Shown: positions 1 through 6,287 of the stretch, in pieces
How positions within the stretch are numbered: position 1 is the first letter of the stretch
How the letters are laid out: each line of letters starts with the position of its first letter
Assembly: GCA_024742655.1 (NCBI GenBank)
Contig: JANSYB010000073.1
Coordinates: 1 to 8,009 of the forward strand
Direction: 5' to 3'
From: Paracoccaceae bacterium
GTDB taxonomy: Bacteria > Pseudomonadota > Alphaproteobacteria > Rhodobacterales > Rhodobacteraceae
Length of the DNA: 8,009 nt
Position numbers and translations under genes: made by a program
Notes under the pieces: model-generated
Database searches by the model: none
Told to the model about the DNA's origin: nothing
Seen by the model: only the letters and a program-made list of their open reading frames with translations

Positions 1-387
1 CAGGGCGTACAGCTGCACCCAGGGGCCATAGGCGCGGGCCTGTTTGATGCCGTTCACATAGACATGCGCATGGCCGTGGCCGGGCACGTTGGCCCCGTTC
101 ACGCCCTCGGGATCGAAGGTGAAATTGGTCACGCCGATATGCAGGTTGCGGCTTTGGGCGCCGTCGGGGTGAATGGTCAGCGTCAGGTCCGGGGCGGCGC
201 CGGCCACCTCGACCAGGCTGGAGTGATCATGGGCCCCCTCGCCGTGGTCATGGGCGCTGTGATCATGGGCCGCGTCCATTGTCGTATCCGCAGGCGGTGC
301 CGGTTGGCCCGTGGTGGCCCCCAACAGAAAACCGAACCCGGCCCCGAAGACCAGTCCCGTGATCAGAGAGATGAGGGTTTTCGGCAT
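1..387 (-). CDS. Histidine-rich membrane-anchored or secreted protein, probable metal binding (C-terminus outside the window)
   Basis: The reading frame is open from the start to position 1, giving 129 residues with no stop, so the gene continues past the left edge. The N-terminus (MPKTLISLITGLVFGAGFGF) is a lysine followed by one hydrophobic segment, which fits a signal anchor or an uncleaved signal peptide. Next comes a Pro/Ala linker and then a triple His-Asp-His cluster (HDHSAHDHGEGAHDH, residues 41-55). A globular part follows with a second cluster, GHGHAHVYVNG, at about residues 103-113, then YGPW. The His clusters suggest binding of a divalent metal in the periplasm; this is inference. 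It lies 64 bases downstream of the HupE gene on the same strand and may share its B12-controlled transcript, although a terminator-like hairpin lies between them. An in-frame ATG at 396 (MSAMPK) is equally possible. Neither start has a clear Shine-Dalgarno. I do not recognise a named family. Confidence 0.72.
   Translation of the reverse strand, partial: MPKTLISLITGLVFGAGFGFLLGATTGQPAPPADTTMDAAHDHSAHDHGEGAHDHSSLVEVAGAAPDLTLTIHPDGAQSRNLHIGVTNFTFDPEGVNGANVPGHGHAHVYVNGIKQARAYGPWVQLYAL
223..270 (-). repeat. Three near-identical 12-base units encoding the His-Asp-His repeats
   Basis: On the plus strand GTGATCATGGGC occurs at 223-234 and again at 259-270, with GTGGTCATGGGC at 244-255. Read on the minus strand, each unit encodes Ala-His-Asp-His within the histidine-rich protein. 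The spacings between units are unequal (9 and 3 bases), so this is an imperfect direct repeat. It is probably selected for metal ligands and could expand or contract in related strains. Confidence 0.7.
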
Positions 388-398
388 GGCACTCATGG

Positions 399-434
399 CG
401 GAAAAGAAAGGGGCGGCCCATCACAGAGCCGCCC
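399..434 (-). terminator. Terminator-like hairpin between hupE and the histidine-rich gene
   Basis: The minus-strand transcript reads GGGCGGC (434-428), a 10-base loop, then GCCGCCC (417-411). This gives a perfect 7-bp all-GC stem. It is followed at once by CTTTCTTTTC (410-401), a pyrimidine run rich in U. This is the form of a rho-independent terminator 18 bases after the HupE stop codon. The U run is interrupted by cytosines, so it may be leaky and set a lower level for the histidine-rich gene, whose start codon lies only 4 to 13 bases beyond the tract. Confidence 0.55.
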
Positions 435-451
435 GCATGGATTGATATCGA

Positions 452-1096
452 TCAGCCGCCGATCGCGGCGACAAGCGGCCCCTCGACGATCTCGAGGCAC
501 AGGAACATGCCGACGCCGGCGACCATTGCGCCCACGAGGCGGGCATTGACCGAGGTGGCCTCGGTCGCGCCGAGAACCTTTTCGGCGACCCAGCCCGCGG
601 CGATCGCGATGGCATACTGGATCAGGCCGAGGCCCAGCAGGTAGCCGATCAGAACGCCGGCGCCGATGCCGCCTTCCTGGGCGGCGATGCTGCCACCGAA
701 AGCCGAGCCGTGGAACAGGCCAAAGGCCGCGAAAAGCGCCAGTGCAGTGCCCACGCCAAGCGCGCGGCCCGACAGGACGATCCCGCCAACGGCCAGCAGC
801 GAAATCGCGATGAAGGTTTCCTGAAGCGGCATGGCGACGCCCGCATACATCAGGCCGCAGCCAACCAGCATGGCGGCGATGTAGGCCGCAGGCGTCAGGT
901 AGCGATGCGCGGTAAACAGTGCTGCGACACCCATGGCGATCACAAAGAACATGTGGTCGAAGCCCAGAACCGGGTGACCGACGCCCGACAGGGCGCCATG
1001 GGCGAATGTTTCCATGGGCAGGCCGCCCAGCGGGTGGTGCGCAAGCGCGGGCGTTGCAGCCAGCGATGCGGCAGCGATGGCGAGAAGTTTCTTCAT
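452..1096 (-). CDS. hupE: HupE/UreJ-family metal transporter, probable cobalt importer
   Basis: This is a 214-residue inner-membrane protein. Residues 1-19 (MKKLLAIAAASLAATPALA) look like a cleavable signal peptide, so the mature protein would begin His-His-Pro. The family motif is clear: HPVLGFDH at 41-48. A second motif, FGLFHGSAFG, lies at 125-134. Several hydrophobic segments lie between about residue 48 and the C-terminus, consistent with the usual six-helix fold. HupE/UreJ proteins are secondary permeases for nickel or cobalt. Here the cobalamin riboswitch upstream, and the absence of urease or hydrogenase genes in the window, favour cobalt. The start at 1096 is chosen because it has the signal peptide and an AAGGGGA ribosome binding site (1108-1102). 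The frame stays open to an ATG at 1228, but that would add 44 hydrophilic residues and begin next to the riboswitch's B12 box. The length is typical of the family. The family call is firm; the metal is inferred from context. Confidence 0.93.
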   Translation of the reverse strand: MKKLLAIAAASLAATPALAHHPLGGLPMETFAHGALSGVGHPVLGFDHMFFVIAMGVAALFTAHRYLTPAAYIAAMLVGCGLMYAGVAMPLQETFIAISLLAVGGIVLSGRALGVGTALALFAAFGLFHGSAFGGSIAAQEGGIGAGVLIGYLLGLGLIQYAIAIAAGWVAEKVLGATEATSVNARLVGAMVAGVGMFLCLEIVEGPLVAAIGG

Positions 1097-1102
1097 GTCT
1101 GT

Positions 1103-1129
1103 CCCCTTCGGGTTCTTGCTGTGAAGGGG
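1103..1129 (-). promoter_or_regulatory. Shine-Dalgarno-sequestering hairpin, probable riboswitch expression platform
   Basis: In the minus-strand leader CCCCTTC (1129-1123) can pair with GAAGGGG (1109-1103), a perfect 7-bp stem with a 13-base loop. The 3' arm contains most of the AAGGGGA ribosome binding site of hupE, and the start codon follows 6 bases later. When formed, this stem would block translation. Together with the upstream cobalamin aptamer, it suggests control of translation initiation rather than transcription termination. A second short stem (CGTCCG 1212-1207 with CGGACG 1194-1189) lies in the linker and could take part in the switch. Confidence 0.6.
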
Positions 1130-1228
1130 GGTATCGTCAGAGGGTTTGCGAGCGCTCAGTTTGCCCGGTTTCCCCCAACGGAACACCCCGTCCGTTGTTT
1201 TCGTGTCGGACGCACGCGCCCGATGCAT

Positions 1229-1404
1229 GGCCGGTCTCCTGGCTTGCGGGTCGTCGCGGGCACCGGCCTTCCCGGGAGGACCCTCCCAGTGGCAAGTTGG
1301 TGCACGCTCTCCGCTTACAGTCGCGGGGGCGGCTGACGATTGGGCCCCCGGAGTGGGTCCGCCGTCACGTCATTCCCAGTTTCGTCCCCGGCGCTTTGCA
1401 CCTT
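1229..1404 (-). promoter_or_regulatory. Cobalamin (B12) riboswitch
   Basis: The minus strand carries the conserved blocks of the cobalamin aptamer in the right order. They are AAGGTGC (1404-1398), CTGGGAATGACGTG (1379-1366), the core GCCGCCCCCGCGACTGT followed by AAGCGG (1333-1311), TTGCCACTGGGAGGG (1295-1281), GGGAAGG (1273-1267), and the B12 box AAGCCAGGAGACCGGCC (1245-1229). The B12 box and the CGACTGTAAGCGG core closely match the known consensus. Binding of adenosylcobalamin or a related cobalamin would be expected to repress the downstream gene, here hupE, through the hairpin covering its ribosome binding site. The aptamer sits 132 bases upstream of the HupE start. The exact 5' and 3' edges are uncertain by several bases. 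Confidence 0.95.
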
Positions 1405-1427
1405 GTGTGGGGAACCATGCAGTATTT

Positions 1428-1456
1428 TGTATGCGACCGGGCGGGCGTCTGGTCAA
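1428..1456 (-). promoter_or_regulatory. Candidate sigma70 promoter for the riboswitch-hupE transcript
   Basis: On the minus strand TTGACC (1456-1451) is followed by a 17-base spacer and CATACA (1433-1428). The -35 is close to consensus. The -10 is weak, and a shifted TACAAA (1431-1426) with a 19-base spacer is an alternative. Initiation near 1421 would give a leader starting about 17 bases before the first conserved base of the riboswitch, which is the right position for a promoter of this unit. Confidence 0.5.
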
Positions 1457-1470
1457 GGCTGATTCCGACC

Positions 1471-1524
1471 TCGTGTCACGAAATCGCGTCATGCGATCTG
1501 GATGGTTTGCCTGACAGGCTGTCA
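1471..1524. promoter_or_regulatory. Cluster of three dyads between the divergent promoters (possible operator region)
   Basis: Three inverted repeats occur within 54 bases. They are TCGTGTCACGA (1471-1481, perfect with one central base), ATCGC-GTCAT-GCGAT (1483-1497, 5-base arms) and TGACAGGCTGTCA (1512-1524, perfect with one central base). The half-site TGACAG recurs at 1575-1580, inside the smc -35 region. Such dyads are typical binding sites for dimeric repressors, but no regulator is encoded nearby and I recognise no specific operator class. Together with the DnaA box and the two promoters, they account for the gene-free stretch between the riboswitch and smc. Confidence 0.35.
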
Positions 1525-1530
1525 ATATCT

Positions 1531-1539
1531 TGTGGATAA
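1531..1539 (-). promoter_or_regulatory. Perfect DnaA box upstream of smc
   Basis: TGTGGATAA on the plus strand is TTATCCACA on the minus strand, an exact match to the high-affinity DnaA 9-mer. It lies 35 bases upstream of the candidate -35 element of smc. A single box is not an origin. It may link smc or hupE transcription to DnaA activity, or be a chance occurrence. Confidence 0.45.
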
Positions 1540-1573
1540 CTGCGTGCTTACGACCATATCGTGGGGTTTTGCG

Positions 1574-1602
1574 TTGACAGACGGGCCTTCGGTGCGTCTG
1601 AT
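1574..1602 (+). promoter_or_regulatory. Candidate sigma70 promoter of smc
   Basis: TTGACA (1574-1579) is a perfect -35 hexamer. With a 17-base spacer the -10 is TCTGAT (1597-1602); with 18 bases it is CTGATA. Initiation near 1609 would leave a leader of about 40 bases. The ribosome binding site GAGGGA (1634-1639) lies 10 bases before the GTG start of smc. Confidence 0.55.
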
Positions 1603-1649
1603 ATCCTCCCAAGACCGGAATCACCGGCCCAGAGAGGGACTCCGCTCGC

Positions 1650-4600
1650 GTGCAGTTCACAAAGCTCAGACTGACCGGCTTCAAAAGCTTCGTCGACCCC
1701 ACCGATCTGTTCATATCGGATGGGCTGACGGGGGTGGTGGGGCCGAATGGCTGCGGCAAGTCCAACCTGCTCGAGGCGCTGCGGTGGGTGATGGGGGAAA
1801 ATCGCCCCACCTCGATGCGCGGCTCCGGGATGGAGGACGTGATCTTTGCCGGCGCGGCCACGCGCCCGGCGCGCAATTTCGCCGAAGTGTCGATCCATAT
1901 CGACAATTCCGACCGGTTGGCGCCGCAGGGGTTCAACGATGCCGATCACCTTGAAATCATCCGTCGGATCACCCGGGATGTGGGCAGCGCCTACAAGGTC
2001 AACGGCAAGGATGTGCGCGCGCGCGACGTGCAGATGCTGTTTGCGGATGCCTCGACGGGGGCGCATTCCCCGGCGCTGGTCCGGCAGGGGCAGATTGCGG
2101 AGCTGATCAACGCCAAGCCCACGGCGCGGCGGCGTATCCTTGAGGAAGCGGCGGGGATTTCCGGCCTTTACCAGCGGCGCCACGAGGCCGAACTGAAACT
2201 GAAAGGCGCCGAGACCAATCTGGCCCGCGTCGATGACGTGATCGAACAGCTGGCCAGTCAATTGGCGCAACTGGCGCGCCAGGCCCGGCAGGCGGCGCGC
2301 TATCGCCAGATCGGAGAGGAATTGCGCCAGGCCGAGGGGCTGTTGCTGTATCGCAGGTGGAAAGATGCCGATGCCGCCCGCGCCGCCGCCGCTGCGGAAT
2401 TGTCGGAGCGCACAACGGATGCCGCACGCGCCGAAAGTGCCGCCCGCGAGGCGGCCAGGCTGCGCGCCCGCGCCGACGAGGCGCTGCCGCCCCTGCGCGA
2501 GGAAGAGGCGATTGCCGCCGCCGTGCTGCAGCGCCTGCAGGTCAGCCGCGATACCCTGTCCGAACAGGAGGAAAACGCCCGCGCCCGTATCGAAACCCTG
2601 ACCGCCCGGATCGAACAGCTGTCCCACGATATCGAACGTGAGAGCAGCCTGAACCGCGATGCCGGTGAAACCATCGAACGGCTGGAATGGGAGGCCCGTG
2701 AACTGTCCAGGGCGGCCGAGGGCCATGACGAGGCGCTGGCCACGGCGGCGCAGGCTGCGCAGGAGGCCGCATCGGTTCTGCAGAATCGCGAGACCGACCT
2801 GAGCCAGCTGACCGAGGACGTGGCCCGTCTGGCCGCACGTCATCAATCGGCGCAGCGTCTTGTCGAGGACAGCCGCAAGACCCTTGAACGATCCGAGGCC
2901 GAGGCCGGGCGCGCGCGCGAGGCGGCCACCACGGCCCAGGAGGCGTTGACGCGCGCCGGAACCGACTACGAGGCGGCCCAGACCGCCGAGGCACAGGCCG
3001 CCGAAACCGCCCGCAAGGCCGAGGCCGCGCTGACCGAGGCCGACGATGCGCGCGCCGATGCCCAGTCGCGCGAGGCCGATGCCCGTGCCGAACGATCCGA
3101 GGCCGAGGGCGAGGTCTCGGCCCTGTCGGCCGAGGTATCTGCGCTGGCCCGCCTGCTGGAGCGTGACACTGCCGAGGGCGGACAGATCCTCGATACGCTG
3201 CAGGTGGCGCCGGGCTATGAAAAGGCGCTTGGCGCGGCGCTTGCCGATGATCTGCGCGCCCCCGAAGTGGACGCCGACGGCCCGTCCGGTTGGGTGGCGC
3301 TATCGGGCTATGCCCAGCCCCAGACCCTGCCCGAGGGTGTTGTCGCGCTCAGTTCGCATGTGACGGTGCCGGGGGTTCTGGCGCGGCGCATGTCACAGAT
3401 CGGGCTGGTCGAGCCAGAGGAGGGCCCGCGCCTGCAGGCCGATCTCAAGCCCGGTCAGCGACTGGTCAGCACCGAGGGTGACCTGTGGCGGTGGGACGGC
3501 TACCGCGCCTGGGCTGAGGATGCGCCGTCGGCCGCGGCGTTGCGCCTTCAGCAGCTCAACCGCCTCGAGGAACTCAAGCAGCAACTGGCCCATGCCACCG
3601 CCCGCGCCGAGGGCGCAGCGCGGGCGCATGAAACCCTGCGCGGCCGCCTGACAGACCTGACCGAGGCCGACCGCATGGCACGCGAGGCCCGCCGCGCCGC
3701 CGATGGCGCCGTGGCCGAGGCGAACCGCGCACTGAGCCGGGCCGAGGCCGACCGCAACCTGGCGGAGTCCAAGCTGGAATCGCTTGGCCTTGCCGTGACA
3801 CGTCACGAGGAAGAGGCGCTGGCCGCGCGCAAGACATTGGCCGAGGCCGAGACCGCGCTTGGTGATCTGGCCGATCTCGACACCGCCCGGGCCGAAGTCG
3901 AGGATGTCAAGATGACGGTCGAGGCGGCCCGCATGACGATGATGGCCAAACGCTCGGCCCATGATGAATTGCGCCGCGAGGGCGAGGCCCGCACGAAGCG
4001 GTCACAGGAAGTGACCAAGGAACTCAGCGGCTGGCGGCATCGCCTTGAGACCGCCGAGAAGCGCAGCGCAGAGCTGGCCGAGCGCAAGGCGACGTCTGAA
4101 CAGGAACTGAACGAGGCCTCCGCACGCCCCGGTGAACTGGCCGAAAAGCGGGCCGAGCTGAGTGCGGAAATCGACAAGGCCGAGGCGCGTCGCGCCGAGG
4201 CTGCCGATACCCTGTCCAAGGCTGAGGCCGTGGCGCGGGAGGCGGTCGCCAATGAACGCGAGGCCGAACGGCTGGCCGGTGAGGCCCGCGAGGCGCGTGC
4301 GCGGTCCGACGCCCGGGCCGAGGCCGCCCGCGAGACACAGGCGCAGGCCGCCGCGCGCATCGAGGAAGAGCAGGAAACCACGCCGGAGGCGTTGCTGGAC
4401 AAATTGCAGGTCGATCCCGGGGCGATGCCCGCCGCAGAGACCATCGAGGCCGATGTGAACCGGCTCAAACGGCAGCGCGACGCGCTTGGCGCGGTCAACC
4501 TGCGCGCCGAGGAGGATGCCCGCGAGGTCGAGCAAGAGCATCAGACCCTTCTGGGCGAAAAGACCGACCTGGAAGAGGCGATCAAGACCCTGCGCAGCGG

Positions 4601-5105
4601 TATCGCCAGCCTGAACCGCGAGGGGCGCGAACGGCTTTTGACGGCCTTCGAACAGGTCAATTCCAATTTCTCGATGCTGTTCAAGCATCTCTTTGGCGGG
4701 GGCGAGGCCAACCTCGTGATGGTCGAAAGCGATGACCCGCTGGAGGCCGGGCTGGAGATCATGTGCCAGCCGCCGGGCAAGAAACTGGCCACGCTGAGCC
4801 TGCTGTCGGGCGGGGAACAGACGCTGACCGCGCTGGCACTGATCTTTGCGGTGTTCCTTGCCAATCCCGCGCCGATCTGTGTGCTGGACGAGGTTGACGC
4901 GCCGCTGGATGACGCCAATGTGGGCCGGTTCTGCGATCTGCTGGACGAGATGTGCCGCCGCACCGAGACGCGGTTCCTGATCATCACGCACCATGCCGTC
5001 ACGATGAGCCGGATGGATCGCCTTTTCGGGGTGACCATGGCCGAGCAGGGCGTCAGCCAACTGGTTTCTGTCGACCTCAAGAAGGCCGAGCAGATGGTCG
5101 CCTGA
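1650..5105 (+). CDS. smc: Chromosome segregation ATPase SMC
   Basis: This is a complete 1151-residue SMC protein, the length usual for alphaproteobacterial members. The N-terminal head opens with the typical MQFTKLRLTGFKSF and carries Walker A GPNGCGKS (31-38) and the Q-loop region VRQGQIAEL (about 144-152). A Glu/Ala/Arg-rich coiled coil runs from about 165 to 505. The hinge spans about 510-625, from GGQILDTLQVAPGYEKAL to GDLWRWDGYRAW. The return coil runs from about 630 to 985. The C-terminal head has the ABC signature LSGGEQ (1052-1057), Walker B with the catalytic pair Asp1080-Glu1081 (VLDEVD), a D-loop and the THH switch. SMC dimers entrap and compact DNA on the nucleoid, normally with ScpA and ScpB, neither of which is in the window. 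The GTG start is preceded by GAGGGA at 10 bases and gives the conserved family N-terminus. smc diverges from the riboswitch-hupE unit and converges with the enolase-family gene. No terminator is visible in the 21-base gap after its stop. Confidence 0.97.
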   Translation: MQFTKLRLTGFKSFVDPTDLFISDGLTGVVGPNGCGKSNLLEALRWVMGENRPTSMRGSGMEDVIFAGAATRPARNFAEVSIHIDNSDRLAPQGFNDADHLEIIRRITRDVGSAYKVNGKDVRARDVQMLFADASTGAHSPALVRQGQIAELINAKPTARRRILEEAAGISGLYQRRHEAELKLKGAETNLARVDDVIEQLASQLAQLARQARQAARYRQIGEELRQAEGLLLYRRWKDADAARAAAAAELSERTTDAARAESAAREAARLRARADEALPPLREEEAIAAAVLQRLQVSRDTLSEQEENARARIETLTARIEQLSHDIERESSLNRDAGETIERLEWEARELSRAAEGHDEALATAAQAAQEAASVLQNRETDLSQLTEDVARLAARHQSAQRLVEDSRKTLERSEAEAGRAREAATTAQEALTRAGTDYEAAQTAEAQAAETARKAEAALTEADDARADAQSREADARAERSEAEGEVSALSAEVSALARLLERDTAEGGQILDTLQVAPGYEKALGAALADDLRAPEVDADGPSGWVALSGYAQPQTLPEGVVALSSHVTVPGVLARRMSQIGLVEPEEGPRLQADLKPGQRLVSTEGDLWRWDGYRAWAEDAPSAAALRLQQLNRLEELKQQLAHATARAEGAARAHETLRGRLTDLTEADRMAREARRAADGAVAEANRALSRAEADRNLAESKLESLGLAVTRHEEEALAARKTLAEAETALGDLADLDTARAEVEDVKMTVEAARMTMMAKRSAHDELRREGEARTKRSQEVTKELSGWRHRLETAEKRSAELAERKATSEQELNEASARPGELAEKRAELSAEIDKAEARRAEAADTLSKAEAVAREAVANEREAERLAGEAREARARSDARAEAARETQAQAAARIEEEQETTPEALLDKLQVDPGAMPAAETIEADVNRLKRQRDALGAVNLRAEEDAREVEQEHQTLLGEKTDLEEAIKTLRSGIASLNREGRERLLTAFEQVNSNFSMLFKHLFGGGEANLVMVESDDPLEAGLEIMCQPPGKKLATLSLLSGGEQTLTALALIFAVFLANPAPICVLDEVDAPLDDANVGRFCDLLDEMCRRTETRFLIITHHAVTMSRMDRLFGVTMAEQGVSQLVSVDLKKAEQMVA

Positions 5106-5126
5106 ACGGCCAACGCCCGGGCAGTT

Positions 5127-6233
5127 TCACAGCCTGAAGCGCTGCATTGCCGCCTCATCCCAGGTCAGGCCCAGCCCCGCAGCCGTCGGCCGCCCTATCG
5201 CCCCGTCGCGCACCGGCAGGCGGCCCTCGCACAGATCATCGAGCGCGGTGTCGAACAGCGGGAAATACTCCAGCAAGCCAAGATTCGTCAGGCCCACGCT
5301 GGCATGCATCGCCGCCGCCGTGCCCAGGGCCATGCTGTTGGAATTGTGCGGTGACAAGGTGATCCCCGCCATCTCGGCCGCGATTGCGATGGCTTGTATT
5401 TCCAGGATCCCGGTCTGGCAGATATCCGGGTTGACGATGTCGACGGCGCGGGCGTCGAACAGCGGGCCGAATTCGCGGCGCGTCGGCAGGGTTTCGCCCG
5501 ACAAAAGGGGCTGTTGGATACTGTCGCGGATGTATCTCAGCGTCGCGGCATCGTCGGGCGGCAGCGGATCCTCGATCCACAGCAGGTCAAACGGCTCCAT
5601 CGCGCGGGCCAGCCGGGTCGCACGGGCGGGCGTCGCATGGCGCCACAGATCGACGGCAAGGCCGATCCCGGGCCCGACCGCGTCGCGCACGGCCTGCAGG
5701 ATGGCCAGCCCGTCGTCGACACTTGTGTCCGCGCGGAACGGGTACAGCTTGATCGCCTTGTGCCCGGCCTTGGCCTGTTTTGCGGCCATGGCGGCAAAGG
5801 CGTCGGGTGTTTGCGGATCGGGGGAATAGATATTGGCATAGACCGGCACGCTGTCATGGCACGTCCCGCCCAGCAGGTCGCAGACCGGCGCCCCGTGGCG
5901 CAGGCCGAGGATATCCCAAAGCGCGATCTCGATCCCGGCGAAGGCAGCATAGGCCTCCAGCCCGGGGCGCTGGTGACCAAAACTGCCGAAGACCTCACCG
6001 GCCAGCGCCCGGATATCCCCGGCGGGGCGCCCTGCCAGCCAGTCGCCGACATCGCGGATCATTCCGATCAGGGCGCGTTCACGGTGATTCAGGTGATGGC
6101 ATTCGCCCCAGCCCACCACGCCGCCCGTGGTTTCGACCCGTACGAAGATATATGGTTTGCGCGCCCACCACGCGCCCGGGTTGGTCTCGCCGGGGATCAG
6201 GTATGGCGTTATGGTGGCGATGCGGTCGGTCAT
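5127..6233 (-). CDS. Enolase-superfamily enzyme (mandelate racemase/muconate lactonizing enzyme family)
   Basis: This is a complete 368-residue protein with an N-terminal capping domain (to about 125) and a C-terminal barrel. The magnesium ligands are clear: Asp195 (LAVDLWRH), Glu221 (WIEDPL) and Glu247 (SGETL). A His-Asp dyad of the mandelate-racemase type is formed by Asp270 (VNPDICQTG) and His296 (SPHNSNS), and Glu322 (LLEYF) is in the usual last position. Lys162 (AIKLYPF) fits the first lysine of the K-x-K motif, but the second is Tyr164. The residue two after the first metal ligand is Trp197, where dehydratases such as galactonate dehydratase have His. The fold and abstraction of a proton alpha to a carboxylate are well supported, but the substrate (probably an acid sugar) cannot be read. 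I chose the ATG at 6233 because AGAGGG lies 6 bases upstream. An in-frame ATG at 6260 would add nine residues with no ribosome binding site. It follows the methyltransferase gene by 54 bases and may be cotranscribed. Confidence 0.9.
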   Translation of the reverse strand: MTDRIATITPYLIPGETNPGAWWARKPYIFVRVETTGGVVGWGECHHLNHRERALIGMIRDVGDWLAGRPAGDIRALAGEVFGSFGHQRPGLEAYAAFAGIEIALWDILGLRHGAPVCDLLGGTCHDSVPVYANIYSPDPQTPDAFAAMAAKQAKAGHKAIKLYPFRADTSVDDGLAILQAVRDAVGPGIGLAVDLWRHATPARATRLARAMEPFDLLWIEDPLPPDDAATLRYIRDSIQQPLLSGETLPTRREFGPLFDARAVDIVNPDICQTGILEIQAIAIAAEMAGITLSPHNSNSMALGTAAAMHASVGLTNLGLLEYFPLFDTALDDLCEGRLPVRDGAIGRPTAAGLGLTWDEAAMQRFRL

Positions 6234-6287
6234 GCGCGGCCCTCTGTTTTCAGAAGTCATACCATAAGCCGCGCCCGGCGGAAGCGT

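Noticed and set aside
64..549. A 161-codon open frame on the plus strand
   Set aside because: It is antisense to the histidine-rich gene and the HupE C-terminus. Its composition is Arg/Gly-rich with no domain.
1097..1228. N-terminal extension of HupE to the ATG at 1228 (44 more residues)
   Set aside because: It would start next to the riboswitch B12 box, place a hydrophilic stretch before a good signal peptide, and ignore the AAGGGGA ribosome binding site at 1102-1108.
710..1336. A 208-codon open frame on the plus strand across hupE and the riboswitch
   Set aside because: It is antisense to a clear HupE gene and a structured RNA, and has no recognisable protein features.
1548..2846. A 432-codon open frame on the minus strand
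   Set aside because: It is antisense to the start of smc and to its promoter, with no domain and biased composition, so a shadow frame.
2380..4370. Many recurrences of GAGGCC/GCCGAGG-type DNA that look like a repeat array
   Set aside because: They are Glu-Ala codons of the SMC coiled coils, not a DNA repeat element.
5106..5126. Possible bidirectional terminator between smc and the converging enolase-family gene
   Set aside because: The 21-base gap has no stem followed by a U run on either strand.
6234..6260. Upstream start of the enolase-family gene at 6260
   Set aside because: It has no ribosome binding site. The ATG at 6233 has AGAGGG at 6-base spacing and gives the more usual N-terminus.
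6268..6279. Small hairpin GCCG-CGCC-CGGC-like between the methyltransferase and enolase-family genes
   Set aside because: The stem is only 4 bp with no U run, so it is not a credible terminator.
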